Below, piece after piece: positions 1 to 8,720 of a stretch of DNA of 64,000 nt. How positions within the stretch are numbered: the first letter of the stretch is position 1; the number at the start of each line of letters is the position of its first letter. Made by a program: the position numbers and the translations under genes. This stretch comes from Lachnospiraceae bacterium (lineage in GTDB: Bacteria > Bacillota > Clostridia > Lachnospirales > Lachnospiraceae). Location of the stretch: positions 1 to 64,000 of the forward strand of contig JAILRA010000088.1 in assembly GCA_024698715.1 (NCBI GenBank), read 5' to 3'. Below the pieces are notes generated by a model. The model saw only the letters and a list, made by a program, of their open reading frames with translations, had not been told where the DNA came from and searched no databases.

Positions 1-64
1 GATGAACGGAAAGAGTTACAGGATTGAAAACAGAAAATCATTTCTGGAAGAAACTGAGAAGTAA
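1..64 (+). CDS. 3' end of an IS-encoded protein (possibly IstB-like)
   Basis: Only the last 21 or so residues are present, including NGKSYRIENRKSFLEETEK, followed by TAA at 62-64. An SYR-containing basic tail would suit an IstB ATPase of IS21 elements, and the multiple terminal repeats immediately downstream fit that family. The fragment is too short to identify by itself, so the product name is an inference from context. Confidence 0.35.
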   Translation, partial: MNGKSYRIENRKSFLEETEK

Positions 65-68
65 AAGG

Positions 69-134
69 TATGGAAAATAAAATGCCGCGTACTATGGAAA
101 ATTAAATGCCAAAATATATGGAAAAGTACTTGCC
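69..134 (+). repeat. Three 18-bp terminal repeats of the IS
   Basis: Three copies start at 69, 93 and 117. Each begins TATGGAAAA and ends GCC, and copies 1 and 2 differ at one base. The fixed 24-bp period is what transposase-binding multiple terminal repeats look like in IS21-type elements. Confidence 0.75.
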
Positions 135-136
135 GG

Positions 137-1792
137 TTACAAATCATCAGTTCTTATGCAATCAACATCTACCCAATGAGTGCTTATGTATTCATCAAGG
201 GCAGAGGCGGTTACCTTTCCTTTCTTTTCTATTTTGGAAAGATACTTAGTAGGAGCAACACCGCCGATTTCTCTGTTTGTGGAAGCGGTCATGGGTGTTT
301 TGTTGACTACGGAGTTCCACTTTTCCTTGGGGTATTTCTGCTTTTCACAGTAATCCTTCGGGAATATGTGATGAATATCTATCTTCTCGTCTTTATACAG
401 AGTGAAATCCATTTCTTCTCCGCTGATAAAGTCTTTGCAATGGTTTTTATATATAAGAGCCATTACACCTTTGTAAGCAGCACTCTGACGGGACTGTAAT
501 GATAATAGTCTTGTAGGGTTGAAATAGGCTTCCTGAACTGAACGAGGCGTTGCGGTATCATCTTTAACCCATGCCATAACATCAACTACATCGTAAACAT
601 AACGGGTTTCATTAGCTCCGCCGTAAAGCTCACCGAACACTCCGCACCAATACCATTTCTTTATCTTGTCCTTTACCGTGGTGGTCTTTATCTGATTTCC
701 ATCAGCAAGGAGAGTACAAAGTACCGCAAGAGGAATGAGTTGTGTGGTGTAGGGGAGATCCCTGCTAGAGAAGATCCTTTCTTCCTGTAAAATGCTCTCT
801 GCCATCTTAAATCCTGATGTCAGTCCTTCAGAATACTTCTGGTACTCGGAAAGTGTTAAGTTTAGCACGTCTTTCTTTTTACAACTTACAGTGCCACCTT
901 TTTTGTATGTGGATAAGAGCGTACACGCTTGAAGGAAGTCGGTTGCTGTAAGAATTCTAAGCAAATCGCCTTTGAAGTTGTTTTCTTTGCGGTCTTCCCA
1001 ATCCTTGCGGAGTTCATAGTCATCCATGGCAAAGATGGCGGTAAGTAGCTCGAAAACCGTAAGCGATACACCACCGGTATTTACATTCTCAAACACCTGA
1101 CAAACGGCTTCTTTTGGTGTCTCCTTCTCCAAACTGATGACGGGCATTTTATATTGCATGGTCTTCATTATGACTTCCTTAAAGAAGACCGTGAATTGCT
1201 GTATTATTTCAGCATCATATCCATATTTCTCATAGTAGTTGTTCTGCCACTCGGAAGTTTTTCCGTAATCAAGTATGATGTTCAAAGGGAAGAGCTTCTT
1301 CTCGTATTCTTTTTCGGGAGCAGATAAATCAAGATCGATATCCCTACCAAAGTTTGAAGTGACTTTACGCGTTTCAGGAACGGAAAGTATAGCGTCAACT
1401 CTATCGATATCTTTATTCAAAGCCTTTTCGATGTCAATATAATAAAATCTCTTGATTTTATCGCCCTTATCAGTGGTTGTGTTGACAGGCTTAGTGCTGA
1501 ATAGAGCAGAATAGAGGGACGTCAAGCGCTGTTGTCCGTCAAGGATTAATTCATCAGGAGTTATATCGGTAACAGGAGCGCCTTCGATTGGTCTGTATTT
1601 AAAGTGGATGTCATCATTTCCGTAATCAAGGAACATTGCTGCACCGACAGGGAAATTACAAGTAACACTCGCGATAAGAGCCTTTATTCTGTTGTCATCC
1701 CATACCCATCCTCTCTGGAAATCGGGAAGTTGTGCCTTTCCAGTATCAACAGATTTCATTAATTCTGATATTTCTCTGTCATTAGTGTGCAT
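137..1792 (-). CDS. GmrSD-like DUF262/HNH (DUF1524) protein, 3' end cut by the IS
   Basis: DUF262-DUF1524 proteins are modification-dependent (type IV) nucleases or related defence effectors. The DUF262 motif DGQQR is at about residues 85-89, preceded by FQRGWVW. The C-terminal HNH signature HHIFPKDYC begins near residue 474 and is followed by the usual N...T...N..IG...P.KYL pattern, so both catalytic modules are present. The start is taken as the ATG at 1792 because an AAGGAGA site sits 8 bases upstream; a GTG nine codons earlier overlaps that site. The reading frame ends within the IS tip: the last Leu codon and TAA come from IS sequence, and the usual C-terminal tail of about 25 residues after the WVD..IRTDD segment appears to be missing. 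It lies 46 bp downstream of the helicase fusion and is probably the last gene of the defence operon. Confidence 0.8.
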   Translation of the reverse strand: MHTNDREISELMKSVDTGKAQLPDFQRGWVWDDNRIKALIASVTCNFPVGAAMFLDYGNDDIHFKYRPIEGAPVTDITPDELILDGQQRLTSLYSALFSTKPVNTTTDKGDKIKRFYYIDIEKALNKDIDRVDAILSVPETRKVTSNFGRDIDLDLSAPEKEYEKKLFPLNIILDYGKTSEWQNNYYEKYGYDAEIIQQFTVFFKEVIMKTMQYKMPVISLEKETPKEAVCQVFENVNTGGVSLTVFELLTAIFAMDDYELRKDWEDRKENNFKGDLLRILTATDFLQACTLLSTYKKGGTVSCKKKDVLNLTLSEYQKYSEGLTSGFKMAESILQEERIFSSRDLPYTTQLIPLAVLCTLLADGNQIKTTTVKDKIKKWYWCGVFGELYGGANETRYVYDVVDVMAWVKDDTATPRSVQEAYFNPTRLLSLQSRQSAAYKGVMALIYKNHCKDFISGEEMDFTLYKDEKIDIHHIFPKDYCEKQKYPKEKWNSVVNKTPMTASTNREIGGVAPTKYLSKIEKKGKVTASALDEYISTHWVDVDCIRTDDL

Positions 1793-1838
1793 ACTATAGG
1801 TCTCCTTTTCTGTGTGCACCTGATATCATGCGCCTGAT

Positions 1839-4800
1839 TTAGAGGGCGTCATTAAGAGCGTTCATTACGTCCTTTACGACTTTTCCATCCCAACCAACGC
1901 AAAGCATTTCTTTGGTGATAATAGTTTTATATACCGGATTATTTTCTACTACTTTCCACAAGTATTTTAATATTTCGATATACTCATCGAAATCGTCCTT
2001 TACTATATCAGCAACTTTGATTCGCCAATCGTCTGAAAAATCTTTTCCGGCATAAATATCATTCAATTCCTTGCAGATAAACCCAATTGCTCCTCCAATA
2101 CCAGGCAATTCGTTTTCATTGGCATTTTCATTGGGATTTTCTGCAATCTTCACGTGAAGAATCAAGTGTTCAAGAAGATTACAATATACAAGACGGTTAG
2201 CCTTCTGATATTCAAAAGGATTTGCAGCAGCATGTTGGTCGTTACTTAATAGTATGGCTTTATCTTCATCAATGTGATGACAGTAGAGTCCCTCTTTTGT
2301 ACGAGAAACAAGGGGATTTTTTTCTTTACACTTATTATCTTTGAAATAGTTGTGTTTAGCATTGCCATATTTACCAATTAGATACTTTACAATTCCTTCA
2401 TAAGATGTCTTAAGCATCATCTGATAAATAGAATTGTCACGTCTTCTTATGTTGGCTTCAACATAGTTTATTTCTTCAGTAGTTAGTCCTGCCAACTGGT
2501 ATAGCTGACTATTTACATCTTTTGAATAGTCTATTATCTCACAATTGTCCGTATAATCCAGCAAGTCAGGAACTTTTTTTGCAAGTGAAGTTAATGCTTC
2601 TTCCGTCATAAGAAACATAAATCTAGTTAAATTGGCTTCGGCATATTTGAAAAAGTTTTTAGCTTCTGCCTCCGTCTTGAAAGAGCCTAATGCCACTCTT
2701 GATCTGCCAAACGCAGACATATCATCTATGATTTCTATCTGATTATCTCGTTTTTGCCCGCCGGCATTCGCACTAGAAACAACCACTTGCCATTCTGATA
2801 TCCTATCCTGATTGCATACAGTCTTTCTATCCGTTATATACCAACGTGATCTTCCCGCTTTACCAGCCTTGTCATTTGTGAATAGCTTTATCTCTGTCTT
2901 TGGATTAAATTTATCCCCTGAGTTATATTCCCGAACCTTATTAGGGTTGTTTTCAACGAAATTACTCTCTATTCCAAACAAATCCCTAGGTAGAACTCTG
3001 TCATGGAGTGAAGGCAAATTGTATTGCTTCATAAAACTCATTACTTTATTTACTATTATTCCATCTTTAGGATTTAGTGGGATGAGTTCTTCTCCGGGAT
3101 TATCTAGGTGAACTAATGTTTCTTCTCCGCCTTTATGATATATGTAATCAAATCCCGCATCGGTCTTAGTCATATCTTTATAAACGATAGAAATTCCATC
3201 AGCCAAAGCGACATCCTTAAAAATCTCCTGAGCATCTGCAAAGAAATCGATTTTTTCTAATCTATGATCATTGATTTGCTTTAAACCAAATTGCGCAAAC
3301 CCACTTCCTTTTCCGGACCTATGAATCCATCGCGCACCGGGATAAATAAGAGATGTATAACCCGATGATAATTCATCAGCAGCGATTTGGAAGAAATGAA
3401 AAATATTTTTTCTTGGAGCTTGTCCATTGGTCTCAGATTGCTGTTGAGCTGTTTCTTCTTGATAAGGTGGATTTCCCACAACTGCGTCAAATACCATTTT
3501 ACTCACATCCTTTTTCCAATAACTTCCTTTAAGCACTCGTTTCTTAAACTGATCTGGCTTGTTACTTAACATATTTACTAAATCATCAAAGTAATGAGCA
3601 TTGACAGGGCAATTTTGTGAATATCCTATCAAAGTGCGAATGGTTATTGATTTAGCCATCGGTGTTTTGCAAATCACGTACACATTGTCACGGATTACAT
3701 TTTCCCACGTTGATTGTAATTCGGCTGGTTCAAAATCTTCATCTGTCAGTCCGTTTAGTCGTTGTCGGTACTCGCTGTAGGCTATATACAATGGATAAAG
3801 ACCAGTCTTAGAGTTTATTTCTAATACACGCGATTTTTCAGAAAAAACTTTATCGGTTACATCACCTCTATCAATAAATACAGGTTCTTCAAGTCGGTGT
3901 TTTTCTTCAGCGGTATCATCCTCAAATTTATCATTAAAGAAACACCATCCTCCTACTGTTTTTGCCATATGCAAATTGACTACACGCCAAGGCGTCAAAA
4001 CAGTTTCTTTGTCTGGATTTTTGAAATGACGGAAAATCTCCGCAATCTGTATTACCCTTCTTGTTGGGGTTTCTTTATCTGCCGCTGCAGCAAGTTTTCT
4101 AATTCTTTTTCCAGCTGCTATAAATACATCTCTGTCATAATACTTTGTAAACTCAATAAATAGTTGTTTTGAAACGCCCGTCGGCATGAATTCTTTCCAT
4201 GATTCATCATCAATGATTTTCACAAAATCATTAATGTCTATATCCTCGTCTATGGAAACATCGGCACCATATATCATTAATGGCATACGAATAGATATTC
4301 CTCGTAAAATATCTATTGCTTTCTTTCTGGCTTCTTTGGCTTGCTTTATACGTTGACGCTCAGCAAGTTCCTCGGGTGAAAGCGGTGGTACAGATGTAGA
4401 TGGAACATCTGAATCGGGATCATCAAGACGTTCAATTTGTTCATCTGTTAAGCCCTGTCCATTTACAACCACATCTTTTTTCTTCTTTGAGGCTTTTGAT
4501 GCGCCAATAATATTTTTCAGCTCATTAAATTTTGAAGCGTCTATGTCATCCAGTTTTAATAGTTCATCATTGTATATTGATTCATCGTCAAATCCGCTAT
4601 TTACAGCACGCTCAGCATAAATCTGCTTTATCTGCTCCATCATAGATTCGACACTGTATTTTTTGGTTTTGGAACCCGATATAGCAATGACGGGACAGTA
4701 ATTCAAAAAGTCGGTCATGGCTTCACGACGCTTTTGTTGGCTCTTTCCAGGTTTTCTAGACAAGTGCACTGTTTCAGTCAGTACTTTTAATGTTCTATCC

Positions 4801-6584
4801 GGTGCAAAATCAAAGACATAACAGTCTGTCTTTTGTTTTCCGTCTATCGTACCAGCAGACTGAACTCTGAAAATCGTTTGCATATATTGAGCTGCTGCTG
4901 TTGAATAGGAACCCGACAGCATTAAAACAGCCGTCCATTCTTTCACGGTAACGCCTGTAGTTAGTTTTCCGCATGATAAGGTAATAGAGTATTTATGATT
5001 CTTTATTGTGTTTCTGACAAGTTCAAGAGCATCCTTGGCATGTTCTTCCTCAAATTTATCACCCTCTCCGGCAACATTCGCAATTCCGAAAACTCTTCTT
5101 CCCAATTCGTCTTTTTTGCCAAAAACAGGATGTTCTCTCAGTAGCTCGCTTAGTGCTTTTGCTTCTTTAACACCGGGAACCATCCACAAAGTGTGTTGAA
5201 ACATATCCCTATACTCTTGTGTGGAATAGGGATATCCACTATTCTCATCCTCTTTTACCATCATATCCAAAAACGATTTAACATCGTTTTCATGTACAAA
5301 CTTACCTTCAACTGCCTTAGGTGGAAGTTCTCTTTTGCTATTGGGACCTTTGTACCATACTCTAAAAAATTCTCTGAAATTAAATGCCTTGGTATCATAT
5401 TCATCTGATACATATTTTCTGAGTTTATCACCCAAATCATATGTGTATATATGCATCTTGGGTAAATCCTCATACGGATTATGGTCTCCATGATGAAGCA
5501 GATCCCATTCAGTCTTTTTTTTCTGCTCCATCACATAGTCCCAAGTATAGACGTTATCATCACCATACTGATTCAGTAGATTAAAAGGTGTTCCTGAAAG
5601 CGCCAAAACCTTGGTATGAGATTTTCGTAGATTTTTTATGACATTATCACCAAGTTCGGTTTGAGTACCTTCATGCGCTTCATCGATAACTATCAAGTCC
5701 CAATCCAGCGCGAATACAGCATTGTTTTTATTGTAATTCCCTCCAACAATTTGAGAACCTCTCAAATCCTGTATCGAAGCAAAGTAAATGAAATATGATC
5801 CATCCTTATCTAATTTTCGGATTTTTAAGTCGTTCTCAGAATCGGTTTTTTCATCAAAGACATATGCTGAATCCTTGGTTTTTCTTTCATAGTGATATTC
5901 ATTTTTGGAATTACCGGGAAAAAAGATTTTTCTAAAATCATCACTCCATCCATCATCGACTACTGGACGATGTGTAACAATGATGACACGTCTATATTGA
6001 CTTTGCCTTACTACTTCAAGTGCGGTTAGAGTCTTTCCAAATCGCATCTTTGCATACCAAAGCATTTCGTTATCTTTCTTGAACGCCTTTAAGGTTTTAT
6101 CGATAGCATCTTTCTGTTCTTCTCTAAAATCCACACCAGAAAAAGAGGCATCCTTTACCATATGCTCGGATGAAATGGTATGTTTACCTTCCTTTACGGA
6201 CTTTATGGCTGCTTTTACCGTTTCAATATTTGTTTCAAACCATTCTTCACCCGTTTCACCATTTGGTTGAACTTTATGAACCCCAGAGTTCATAAGCACA
6301 CTCTGTACATCCTTATCTCTAAAGGATGTTAGATAATTGCCGACTGTTTTTACGGCGAGTTCTGTATGTAAAAGTGTATATCTTGAACTAAACGTTCCTA
6401 TATACTGCTTAATCCTCTCTTTAGCAGCTTGGTTGAGCTCACGAGAATTAGGTAATATTTCTATTGGGGTTTCATCACTCTTAAGTGTCGCATCTCCGAC
6501 TTTAAGTAATCCCTTATGATCATCATAGGGACAACTTATTACATAAATCAGTTTGTAAGATAGAGTTTGATCAAATTTACCCAT
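1839..6584 (-). CDS. Helicase-methylase-nuclease fusion (GIY-YIG-like, SF2 helicase, N6-MTase, HNH-like)
   Basis: A 1581-residue single-chain restriction/defence enzyme. The N-terminus (about 10-85) resembles a GIY-YIG/T5orf172 domain (KLIYVI... LLKVGDAT ... LLHTE), although the usual Arg of the second motif is Asp. SF2 helicase motifs follow: MRFGKT (about 180-185), VIDEAHE (about 300), LSGTP (about 330) and YMQTIFRVQ. After a charged linker comes a gamma-type adenine methylase with motif X (ETVLTPWRVV), motif I (VLEINSKTGLYPLY) and motif IV (VVGNPPY, about 1036). The C-terminal part has an HNH-like pattern, CHHIDED (about 1431) with N and H...H further on. The start is ATG 6584, with AAGGAGG nine bases upstream. 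Its ATGGGTAA overlaps the stop of the preceding gene, so the two are translationally coupled. Eco57I-like type II/ISP enzymes share parts of this plan; the full domain order is less usual. Nuclease activity of either end is inferred. Confidence 0.85.
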   Translation of the reverse strand: MGKFDQTLSYKLIYVISCPYDDHKGLLKVGDATLKSDETPIEILPNSRELNQAAKERIKQYIGTFSSRYTLLHTELAVKTVGNYLTSFRDKDVQSVLMNSGVHKVQPNGETGEEWFETNIETVKAAIKSVKEGKHTISSEHMVKDASFSGVDFREEQKDAIDKTLKAFKKDNEMLWYAKMRFGKTLTALEVVRQSQYRRVIIVTHRPVVDDGWSDDFRKIFFPGNSKNEYHYERKTKDSAYVFDEKTDSENDLKIRKLDKDGSYFIYFASIQDLRGSQIVGGNYNKNNAVFALDWDLIVIDEAHEGTQTELGDNVIKNLRKSHTKVLALSGTPFNLLNQYGDDNVYTWDYVMEQKKKTEWDLLHHGDHNPYEDLPKMHIYTYDLGDKLRKYVSDEYDTKAFNFREFFRVWYKGPNSKRELPPKAVEGKFVHENDVKSFLDMMVKEDENSGYPYSTQEYRDMFQHTLWMVPGVKEAKALSELLREHPVFGKKDELGRRVFGIANVAGEGDKFEEEHAKDALELVRNTIKNHKYSITLSCGKLTTGVTVKEWTAVLMLSGSYSTAAAQYMQTIFRVQSAGTIDGKQKTDCYVFDFAPDRTLKVLTETVHLSRKPGKSQQKRREAMTDFLNYCPVIAISGSKTKKYSVESMMEQIKQIYAERAVNSGFDDESIYNDELLKLDDIDASKFNELKNIIGASKASKKKKDVVVNGQGLTDEQIERLDDPDSDVPSTSVPPLSPEELAERQRIKQAKEARKKAIDILRGISIRMPLMIYGADVSIDEDIDINDFVKIIDDESWKEFMPTGVSKQLFIEFTKYYDRDVFIAAGKRIRKLAAAADKETPTRRVIQIAEIFRHFKNPDKETVLTPWRVVNLHMAKTVGGWCFFNDKFEDDTAEEKHRLEEPVFIDRGDVTDKVFSEKSRVLEINSKTGLYPLYIAYSEYRQRLNGLTDEDFEPAELQSTWENVIRDNVYVICKTPMAKSITIRTLIGYSQNCPVNAHYFDDLVNMLSNKPDQFKKRVLKGSYWKKDVSKMVFDAVVGNPPYQEETAQQQSETNGQAPRKNIFHFFQIAADELSSGYTSLIYPGARWIHRSGKGSGFAQFGLKQINDHRLEKIDFFADAQEIFKDVALADGISIVYKDMTKTDAGFDYIYHKGGEETLVHLDNPGEELIPLNPKDGIIVNKVMSFMKQYNLPSLHDRVLPRDLFGIESNFVENNPNKVREYNSGDKFNPKTEIKLFTNDKAGKAGRSRWYITDRKTVCNQDRISEWQVVVSSANAGGQKRDNQIEIIDDMSAFGRSRVALGSFKTEAEAKNFFKYAEANLTRFMFLMTEEALTSLAKKVPDLLDYTDNCEIIDYSKDVNSQLYQLAGLTTEEINYVEANIRRRDNSIYQMMLKTSYEGIVKYLIGKYGNAKHNYFKDNKCKEKNPLVSRTKEGLYCHHIDEDKAILLSNDQHAAANPFEYQKANRLVYCNLLEHLILHVKIAENPNENANENELPGIGGAIGFICKELNDIYAGKDFSDDWRIKVADIVKDDFDEYIEILKYLWKVVENNPVYKTIITKEMLCVGWDGKVVKDVMNALNDAL

Positions 6585-7608
6585 TATGAGCATCCTCCTT
6601 GAATACATCTAAAAACGGAATACTTTTATTCAAGTTAGTCCAATCAAATATCCTGCAATAAATACCATTGTGTAAATATATATTATTTTTTTCACAACCT
6701 GGGCATGGCAAGAAATGATCCTCCGCTTCTTTGCCTATATCAAATAATGACATTTGATAATCTTCTTTGATAGGATGACAAGAATAGGGAACTACATATT
6801 TCAAACCGTCCATTTGCCATATATTCCAAGCGATGATATTGGCAACGGATTTTAGCAATTTTATGGGCGGCTCACTTTTGAAGCGTTCTTTATAATAATC
6901 AATATAGTCGTACAGAAAATTTTCTCTTGCTATTAGAATGCTATCCCCTTGGAATTCGTAACCGTATATACTTTTTACAGCTCTTAAAGACCAAACAAGC
7001 CACGATTCATCGTCTTTACAGTTTTCGTTTACAACACGCATTTTTCTGTCAAACAACCCAATTCGTTCAAATACGGGAATCAGCATTCCGGTAGTAGTAT
7101 CATATCGACTAACAAGGTAAGGAGCTTCTCCACATGTTATTTCAAGCCTTTTGGAATCCACATAAGAAGACCAATCCTTGTTTTTAGGAAATTTAATGAT
7201 TCGTTTATTTACTTTCCATCCTGTTCCTTGTGGGGTATTAAACACATTGCTCTTGCCAAACCACGCCTCATCAACTTGATTGTTTTGAACATTGCAAATC
7301 CAAGAAGGTGTAAACACTTCGGCTCTATTTTTTATGCGTCGCTCTTGGATATCCTTCGCCTTGGCAGCACGAGGCTGAATAACGTTATAAAATTCTTTGG
7401 TAATAAGATTAGCCTTTATCTGTTCGTGTTCATCGTATTCAGGGCCATAGGCTTCATAATCCTTTGTACACCAAAGGATATTTTTCTTAGTTGTTTTATC
7501 TTGTAATAGAATATTCAAAAGAGCAGGATTAATATCTGCTATATCATCTTCCAGAATATCAATCCGTCTCTCGATTTCAGTTCTATTTGCATTATCAATA
7601 TTGCTCAT
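6577..7608 (-). CDS. Methylase-like partner protein lacking the catalytic NPPY motif
   Basis: A 343-residue protein resembling the N-terminal half of gamma-type N6-adenine methylases. Motif X is visible as AEVFTPSWI, a motif I-like SAM-binding segment as LEITCGEAPYLVSRYD, and a motif II/III-like segment as YGYEFQGDSILIAREN. No [DNS]PP[YFW] catalytic motif IV follows. The C-terminal third instead carries CPGC and later a YC, possibly part of a metal site. It is coupled by an 8-bp overlap to the helicase-methylase fusion, which has its own NPPY. The likely role is a SAM- or DNA-binding partner or specificity subunit; a stand-alone methylase is unlikely from sequence. The start has a GGCGGGAA-type ribosome site. 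Confidence 0.75.
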   Translation of the reverse strand: MSNIDNANRTEIERRIDILEDDIADINPALLNILLQDKTTKKNILWCTKDYEAYGPEYDEHEQIKANLITKEFYNVIQPRAAKAKDIQERRIKNRAEVFTPSWICNVQNNQVDEAWFGKSNVFNTPQGTGWKVNKRIIKFPKNKDWSSYVDSKRLEITCGEAPYLVSRYDTTTGMLIPVFERIGLFDRKMRVVNENCKDDESWLVWSLRAVKSIYGYEFQGDSILIARENFLYDYIDYYKERFKSEPPIKLLKSVANIIAWNIWQMDGLKYVVPYSCHPIKEDYQMSLFDIGKEAEDHFLPCPGCEKNNIYLHNGIYCRIFDWTNLNKSIPFLDVFKEDAHNG

Positions 7609-7635
7609 ATTGAATTCCCGCCTTTGGGTTATAGC

Positions 7636-8259
7636 TTATTCCGAATCATTCTTATCCAGCTTATCGTATGCCTTCTGTAATTCTTCGATTTTCTTCTTAA
7701 TACGGTCTTTTTGTACTTCACGATCACTCTTATCGGTAATCCCTTTGGGGAAATTCCATTCCCAATTGAGATATGATTTCATAATTTCTCTTCGCTCTTC
7801 ATCGGAAGAAGCGACTTCGAGTTCTGCTTGAGTTAATGAATATACTTCATACCATTCGTTCATGTAATCATAGAGATGGTCTTGAGGCTTAATCTTTAAA
7901 CACAGTTCAGGATTTTTATCATCACCAATCTTTTCAATGCGCAGGTTATAGCGGTTTTCCATTTCAAACATAGCAAATAAGACCCCGACATAATTTGTTG
8001 TCACAGGGTCTGCCAATGCAAGCGGGCTTACACCTAAAACGGAAGCAATATTAGTAAGCAGTTCCTTTTTGGGTTTGCGAACGCCGTTTTCATATTTTTG
8101 TATTCTGTCAGCATTTAATCCGACAGCCTCACCTAATTCAGCTTGGGATAAACCTTTTGATTCTCTTATTTGACGAATACGAAATCCTACTCTTGTTCCA
8201 GAGCTTTCTTCAAGATAGTCTAACGGATTTTGAGGGTTAGACATTTCGTTCATTATCAT
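7636..8259 (-). CDS. XRE-family regulator of the defence operon
   Basis: A 207-residue protein with a Cro/cI-type helix-turn-helix at about residues 25-80 (RQIRESKGLSQAELGEAVGL ... YENGVRKP). A C-terminal region of unknown fold ends in a Lys/Glu-rich probable coiled coil. It is the first gene of the minus-strand set, 27 bp before the methylase-like gene, and faces the excisionase across a 233-bp region with several palindromes, so autoregulation and control of the integration genes are likely. It occupies the position of a C-protein controller of a restriction-modification system. The start is supported by GGAGGT six bases upstream. Confidence 0.85.
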   Translation of the reverse strand: MIMNEMSNPQNPLDYLEESSGTRVGFRIRQIRESKGLSQAELGEAVGLNADRIQKYENGVRKPKKELLTNIASVLGVSPLALADPVTTNYVGVLFAMFEMENRYNLRIEKIGDDKNPELCLKIKPQDHLYDYMNEWYEVYSLTQAELEVASSDEERREIMKSYLNWEWNFPKGITDKSDREVQKDRIKKKIEELQKAYDKLDKNDSE

Positions 8260-8381
8260 ACGGAAACCTCCATATAGGTTGGCAATTGATTGGCAAAATA
8301 AAAATCGCTGATGTTATTTTATCATGGTATACGAAATGTTTAAAGCACAAAAATGAACGTTATGAGAACAAATAACACAAA

Positions 8382-8399
8382 AAGTACAAAAATGTACTT
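8382..8399. promoter_or_regulatory. Operator-like inverted repeat at the xis promoter
   Basis: AAGTACA (8382-8388) and TGTACTT (8393-8399) form a perfect 7-bp inverted repeat around AAAA. It overlaps the first bases of the -35 box, a normal place for repressor binding. A related half site AAGCACAAAAATG lies at about 8344. The XRE protein encoded next door is the obvious candidate ligand, but that is inference. Confidence 0.55.
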
Positions 8400-8426
8400 G
8401 ATAAGCACGAAATAAAGTGATATACT
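8398..8426 (+). promoter_or_regulatory. Sigma-70-type promoter for xis-int
   Basis: TTGATA (8398-8403), a 17-bp spacer and TATACT (8421-8426) lie about 65 bases before the excisionase start. Confidence 0.65.
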
Positions 8427-8441
8427 TCAAAGTACATAAAA

Positions 8442-8456
8442 GTGCTTGCGAAGCAC
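8442..8456. promoter_or_regulatory. Inverted repeat in the xis leader
   Basis: GTGCTT-GCG-AAGCAC is a perfect 6-bp inverted repeat just downstream of the expected transcription start. It may be a second operator or a small RNA hairpin. Confidence 0.4.
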
Positions 8457-8492
8457 GAAGCATATCATATTATATCAAAGGAGGACGTATTT

Positions 8493-8717
8493 ATGGCTTA
8501 TTCACAGATTTTTGTAGGCTACAAGGATATCCTTTCACCTGAAGATGTGAGAGAGATATTAAGTGTTGGCAGGGCTGCGGTCTATAAACTGCTTGCCGAT
8601 GGAGAGATTAAATCTCTTATGGTTGGTGGAAAATACCGTATTCCCAAGATTTACCTTTGGAACTATATGTATCCAAACGATGTTGTTGATGCGGGCTTAT
8701 TGCAGGAGGAGGGTTAA
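8493..8717 (+). CDS. Excisionase-like helix-turn-helix protein
   Basis: A 74-residue protein with a MerR-like HTH_17 domain covering most of its length (LSPEDVREILSVGRAAVYKL ... GGKYRIPK), the fold of excisionases that steer tyrosine integrases of integrative elements. The start is the ATG at 8493 because AAAGGAGGA stands seven to eight bases upstream; an earlier in-frame GTG at 8442 lies inside the leader palindrome. The integrase start follows the stop by three bases, so the two are one transcription unit. Confidence 0.85.
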   Translation: MAYSQIFVGYKDILSPEDVREILSVGRAAVYKLLADGEIKSLMVGGKYRIPKIYLWNYMYPNDVVDAGLLQEEG

Positions 8718-8720
8718 GTA

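Larger units (their letters stand above)
1..141 (+). mobile_element. Right end of an IS21-like insertion sequence
   Basis: The stretch holds the 3' end of a plus-strand gene followed by three copies of an 18-bp repeat at 69-86, 93-110 and 117-134, spaced exactly 24 bp apart (TATGGAAAATAAAATGCC, TATGGAAAATTAAATGCC, TATGGAAAAGTACTTGCC). Multiple terminal repeats and TG...CA tips are known hallmarks of the IS21 family. The tip read from the outside begins TGTAACCGGC at 141. The neighbouring DUF262 gene breaks off exactly here, which supports 141 as the element boundary. The rest of the element lies outside the window, so the family call rests on the end structure and the short peptide only. Confidence 0.6.

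Noticed and set aside
69..134. CRISPR array
   Set aside because: Repeats are 18 bp with 6-bp gaps, too short for spacers, and fit IS terminal repeats.
8442..8492. Upstream GTG start for the excisionase
   Set aside because: The GTG is inside the leader palindrome and lacks a ribosome site; the ATG at 8493 has a strong one.
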